Part shown: positions 60,917 to 64,000 of the stretch, one piece after another
Position numbering within the stretch: position 1 is the first letter of the stretch
Layout of the letters: every line of letters starts with the position of its first letter
NCBI RefSeq assembly: GCF_026013615.1
Contig: NZ_JAPDPI010000002.1
Span: forward strand, 186,001-250,000
Direction of reading: 5' to 3'
DNA from: Plebeiibacterium marinum
GTDB lineage: Bacteria > Bacteroidota > Bacteroidia > Bacteroidales > Marinilabiliaceae
Length of the DNA: 64,000 bases
The notes under the pieces: generated by a model
Told to the model about the DNA's origin: nothing
Seen by the model: only the letters and a program-made list of their open reading frames with translations
The model's database searches: none
Translations under genes and position numbers: made by a program

Positions 60917-61822
60917 ATGTCCATTTCTGTATCTCAAGTAACTCGCACATTCGGAACACAAAAAGCTTTAAACAATGTTTCTTTTGAAATAAATTCAGGC
61001 GAAGTCGTAGGATTTCTTGGTCCCAATGGAGCTGGAAAATCTACAATGATGAAAATAATTACAGGATACCTGCCACAAACAGCAGGCACTGTTAAGGTAT
61101 GCGGCATGGATGTTTCGGACAACTCTCTGGACTACCGGAAAAGAATTGGCTACTTACCCGAACACAATCCTTTGTACCTTGATATGTACGTTAAAGAGTA
61201 TCTTAAACATATTGCCGGCATATACAAGCTTGGAAGAACATCAAAAACAAAAGTAGAAGAAGCGATAGACCTTACCGGATTAAGACCTGAATGCAAAAAA
61301 AAGATTGGGTCGCTATCAAAAGGTTATAGACAACGGGTTGGTTTGGCTCAGGCCTTATTACCAGATCCCGAAGTATTGATATTAGACGAACCAACTACCG
61401 GACTGGATCCAAACCAGATAATTGAAGTCAGGGAGCTTATTAAAAAAGTTGGCCAACACAAAACCATCATGCTTTCCACTCATATTATGCAAGAGGTGCA
61501 GGCTATTTGCGAAAGAGTTATCATAATAAAAAAAGGAGAGATCATAGCCAACGAAAAAGCCAACAACCTAAGCAGTTTATCAACCGACAACAATTACATC
61601 ATAAAATGCGAATTCACCAAACCCATTAATCCAGACGATCTTAGGAAAATTAATAGCATCTTGAACATTGACCCGATTTCTGAATATAAATATATAATTA
61701 GCACCACATCCGACATCAGGGAAGATATTTTTGACTGGTCTGTATCAAACAACCATAAGATATTAACACTTACACTTGAACAGCAAAACATAGAAACCAT
61801 ATTTCGCCAACTCACTCAATAA
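60917..61822 (+). CDS. gldA: ABC transporter ATP-binding protein GldA-like
   Basis: A 301-aa ATPase close to GldA, the ATP-binding subunit of the gliding-motility ABC transporter of Bacteroidota. Walker A GPNGAGKST, signature LSKGYRQRVGLAQALLPDPE, Walker B VLILDEPTTGLDP and switch His MLSTHIMQ are all visible. The beginning, MSISVSQVTRTFGTQKALNNVSF, is the GldA N-terminus; the upstream open frame is not. The C-terminal 90 residues form the regulatory extension of this group. The permease genes gldF and gldG are not in the window. The presence of GldA does not by itself prove gliding, as non-motile Bacteroidota also have it. Confidence 0.85.
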   Translation: MSISVSQVTRTFGTQKALNNVSFEINSGEVVGFLGPNGAGKSTMMKIITGYLPQTAGTVKVCGMDVSDNSLDYRKRIGYLPEHNPLYLDMYVKEYLKHIAGIYKLGRTSKTKVEEAIDLTGLRPECKKKIGSLSKGYRQRVGLAQALLPDPEVLILDEPTTGLDPNQIIEVRELIKKVGQHKTIMLSTHIMQEVQAICERVIIIKKGEIIANEKANNLSSLSTDNNYIIKCEFTKPINPDDLRKINSILNIDPISEYKYIISTTSDIREDIFDWSVSNNHKILTLTLEQQNIETIFRQLTQ

Positions 61823-61999
61823 AATTATCTTTTTCCAAACCACCACTGCAAAGCAATATGCACCAACCCCTTATGTTAACAATATTTTTTTGAGAATTAT
61901 GAAAATATTTATACATTAGCGTCACATTCAGGCTCTAATCCATACAATCATTATGATTCATCGAATATTTTTTGTTGTAGTAACATATTTCTACTTGAT

Positions 62000-62018
62000 T
62001 TAGAAATCAAATTTCTAA
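62000..62018. promoter_or_regulatory. Dyad upstream of the yifB/comM gene
   Basis: TTAGAAA-tcaaa-TTTCTAA is a perfect 7-bp inverted repeat about 90 bp before the ATG. It could be an operator or a small hairpin. Confidence 0.3.
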
Positions 62019-62110
62019 TATCTAAACAGCACTTCAGCTCCCAATAAAACAATCGCTAATTTAATAACAATTAAAAGCTTTCAACTAAAGCAACCTATAA
62101 ACAAAACAAC

Positions 62111-63649
62111 ATGCTAGTTAAAACATATGCAGCTACTGTAACAGGTATTGATGCTGTAACCATTACCATAGAAGTAAATCTATCTCAAGGAATAAAATTC
62201 TTTTTAGTCGGACTCCCCGACAACGCCGTGAAAGAAAGCCAACAACGTATGCAATCGGCCTTAAACGTGAGCAAATTTAAATGGCCAGGTAAAAAAATTG
62301 TAATAAACATGGCTCCAGCCGACATCAGAAAAGAAGGTTCATCATACGATTTACCACTGGCCATCGGTATCCTTGCAGCTTCAAACCAGATATCCGGAGA
62401 AAACCTCAGCAAATATATGATGATGGGAGAGCTATCCCTTGACGGGAGTTTACAGCCCGTAAAAGGCATATTACCCATAGCCATTAGAGCAAAAGAAGAA
62501 GGATTTAAGGGGATTATCCTACCCATACAAAATGCCCGTGAAGCAGCAGTTGTAGAAGGCATTGAGGTATATGGAATGGAAAACATCACGGAGGTAGCAG
62601 GCTTTCTGAATGAAGATTTAGATGCTAGTCCAATTAAGGTAAACACCGAAACAGAATTCTACAAGCAGCAGCTGAACAACGATCTGGATTTTATTGACGT
62701 TAAAGGACAGGAATCAGTAAAACGCGCCCTGGAGATCGCTGCGGCAGGAGGCCATAATTTAATAATGATTGGTCCCCCGGGGGCCGGAAAATCAATGATT
62801 GCAAAAAGGCTGCCTTCAATTTTACCCCCACTGACTCTAAACGAAGCACTTGAAACAACCAAAATACATTCTGTAGCTGGAAAAATACAGAATGACACAT
62901 CTCTTATTACCCAAAGACCTTTCAGATCGCCCCACCACACCATCAGTGATGTTGCTTTAGTTGGCGGCGGCAGCTTTCCTCAGCCTGGTGAAATTTCTTT
63001 AGCCCACCATGGCGTACTTTTCCTTGACGAGCTTCCTGAATTTAAGAGGACAGTGCTTGAGGTAATGAGGCAACCCCTGGAAGATCGGGTAATAAGTATA
63101 TCAAGAGCGCGGTTCAGCGTAGACTATCCGGCTAGCTTTATGTTAGTTTCCAGCATGAATCCATGCCCATGTGGCTACTTCAACCACCCTGAAAAAAAAT
63201 GTGTTTGCAGCCCGGGAGTTGTTCAAAAATATCTTAGTAAAATTTCCGGACCTTTATTGGACAGGATCGATATACAAATTGAAGTTGTTCCGGTTCCATT
63301 TAAAGAACTCAGCAACGCAACAACATCTGAAAAAAGTTTAAACATTAGAGAAAGGGTAATCAAAGCCAGAAAGATTCAGGAAAACAGGTACAAGAATGAA
63401 GAAAAAATCCACTGCAATGCACAAATGACATCTAAACTTCAAAGAAAATATGCACAGCCAGAAGACAATGCGATGAATATTCTTAAACATGCCATGGAAA
63501 AACTTGACCTCTCAGCCCGTGCCTATGATAGAATTTTAAAGGTAGCCAGGACAATTGCAGACCTTGACGAACAAGAACAAATACAATCCCACCATATGGC
63601 AGAGGCGGTAAACTATAGAAATCTAGACAAAGCTGGATGGCTGGGCTAA
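62111..63649 (+). CDS. comM: YifB/ComM family Mg-chelatase-like AAA ATPase
   Basis: A 512-aa AAA+ protein of the YifB/ComM group, related to ComM helicases that extend heteroduplex during natural transformation. The N-terminal ChlI-like domain starts MLVKTYAATVTGIDAVTITIEV and has FFLVGLPDNAVKESQQRM. Walker A is GPPGAGKSMIAKRLPSILPPL, at about 221-241, Walker B VLFLDELPEF, followed by the MRQPLEDRVISISRA sensor region and the Cys-rich loop MNPCPCGYFNHPEKKCVC (zinc ligands). The C-terminal LDLSARAYDRILKVARTIADL is the lid. Full length. It is followed by an inorganic pyrophosphatase gene 66 bp later. Confidence 0.93.
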   Translation: MLVKTYAATVTGIDAVTITIEVNLSQGIKFFLVGLPDNAVKESQQRMQSALNVSKFKWPGKKIVINMAPADIRKEGSSYDLPLAIGILAASNQISGENLSKYMMMGELSLDGSLQPVKGILPIAIRAKEEGFKGIILPIQNAREAAVVEGIEVYGMENITEVAGFLNEDLDASPIKVNTETEFYKQQLNNDLDFIDVKGQESVKRALEIAAAGGHNLIMIGPPGAGKSMIAKRLPSILPPLTLNEALETTKIHSVAGKIQNDTSLITQRPFRSPHHTISDVALVGGGSFPQPGEISLAHHGVLFLDELPEFKRTVLEVMRQPLEDRVISISRARFSVDYPASFMLVSSMNPCPCGYFNHPEKKCVCSPGVVQKYLSKISGPLLDRIDIQIEVVPVPFKELSNATTSEKSLNIRERVIKARKIQENRYKNEEKIHCNAQMTSKLQRKYAQPEDNAMNILKHAMEKLDLSARAYDRILKVARTIADLDEQEQIQSHHMAEAVNYRNLDKAGWLG

Positions 63650-63715
63650 GCAATCATATATTATTTGAAAGGAAGTAACTACTTTTGTGATCTTTACATA
63701 TTAAAAGCTTAATAT

Positions 63716-64000
63716 ATGGCAGATGAATTTACCACAAACAGCCTCATGGATCCCATTGGGAGATTGATGGGACTTCGTTACAAATCGCACCCATGGCATG
63801 GCATAAACATAGGACCCGAAGCCCCCAAGATTGTAACAAGCTTCATAGAGGTTGTTCCCACCGACACCATCAAATATGAAATAGACAAAACCACAGGATA
63901 CTTAAAAATTGATCGCCCCCAAAAATATTCAAACGTAGTTCCTGCATTATATGGTTTTATACCCCAAACATTTTGCGGACAAAAAATAGGTGAGTTTTGC
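63716..64000 (+). CDS. ppa: Inorganic pyrophosphatase, class I (partial, cut by the window end)
   Basis: The first 95 codons of a class I inorganic pyrophosphatase, which hydrolyses PPi to two phosphates and drives biosynthetic reactions. The translation contains IKYEIDKTTGYLKIDRP and NVVPALYGFIPQTFCG, the family's substrate-binding stretch. The longer N-terminus (MADEFTTNSLMDPIGRLMGL) with GLRYKSHPWHGINIG is the form seen in Bacteroidota. The remainder lies outside the window. It is 66 bp after the comM stop in the same direction. Confidence 0.9.
   Translation, partial: MADEFTTNSLMDPIGRLMGLRYKSHPWHGINIGPEAPKIVTSFIEVVPTDTIKYEIDKTTGYLKIDRPQKYSNVVPALYGFIPQTFCGQKIGEFC

Overview
The window is a 64-kb piece of a low-GC chromosome from a member of the Bacteroidota. 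The evidence is: GldA, a DUF6261 protein, a DUF5683 protein beside ParB, a two-propeller sensor kinase with a Y_Y_Y domain, a TPR/LytS-type kinase, a long-form IspG, MacB-like permeases ending in the usual VEALRYE tail, and several TAnnTTTG-type -7 boxes. A marine Marinilabiliales/Bacteroidales-like organism would fit, but genus and species cannot be read from the sequence. No rRNA, tRNA, prophage, intact insertion sequence or CRISPR array was seen.

Layout. 1-5 kb: end of a surface-polysaccharide region (GT4 glycosyltransferase, UDP-sugar dehydrogenase), then a porin paired with a probably covalently flavinylated FMN-binding protein. 5-18 kb, mostly minus strand: a Zn peptidase, a propeller sensor kinase whose phosphoacceptor His is Asn, and a co-directional run parA-parB-DUF5683-mltD-SGNH-MBOAT that joins chromosome partition to wall-lytic and probable O-acetylation functions; a heptose-7-phosphate kinase lies upstream. 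18-25 kb: metH and metF with a two-gene ATPase plus PD-(D/E)XK-like nuclease cassette between them.

25-39 kb is the accessory region. A TolC-HlyD-ABC ATPase exporter is next to a divergent NtrC-type regulator and kinase, but no permease is encoded beside the ATPase. In its place is an array of permease 3'-end fragments alternating with about 110-bp hairpin elements, and an intact permease lies about 3 kb further on. That permease and tolC share a TGTAAA-N5-TTTACA site. Four-helix-bundle (S23) and GxxExxY genes with low-complexity flanks have entered the locus. Upstream of the remote permease is an array of seven 18-bp palindromes with a 41-42 bp period.

39-52 kb: a Na/Pi transporter, a lipoprotein, and a nitrogen-assimilation locus in which gltB-gltD diverge from an outer-membrane protein, glnK and amtB. 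The intergenic DNA holds palindromes spaced exactly 52.5 bp apart, and a candidate three-way-junction RNA separates the membrane protein from glnK. 52-64 kb: housekeeping genes (marC, RNase H, TPR kinase, asnS, ispG, gldA, yifB/comM) and the start of an inorganic pyrophosphatase gene cut by the window edge.

All functional calls come from reading motifs and translations by eye; no database search or folding program was run.
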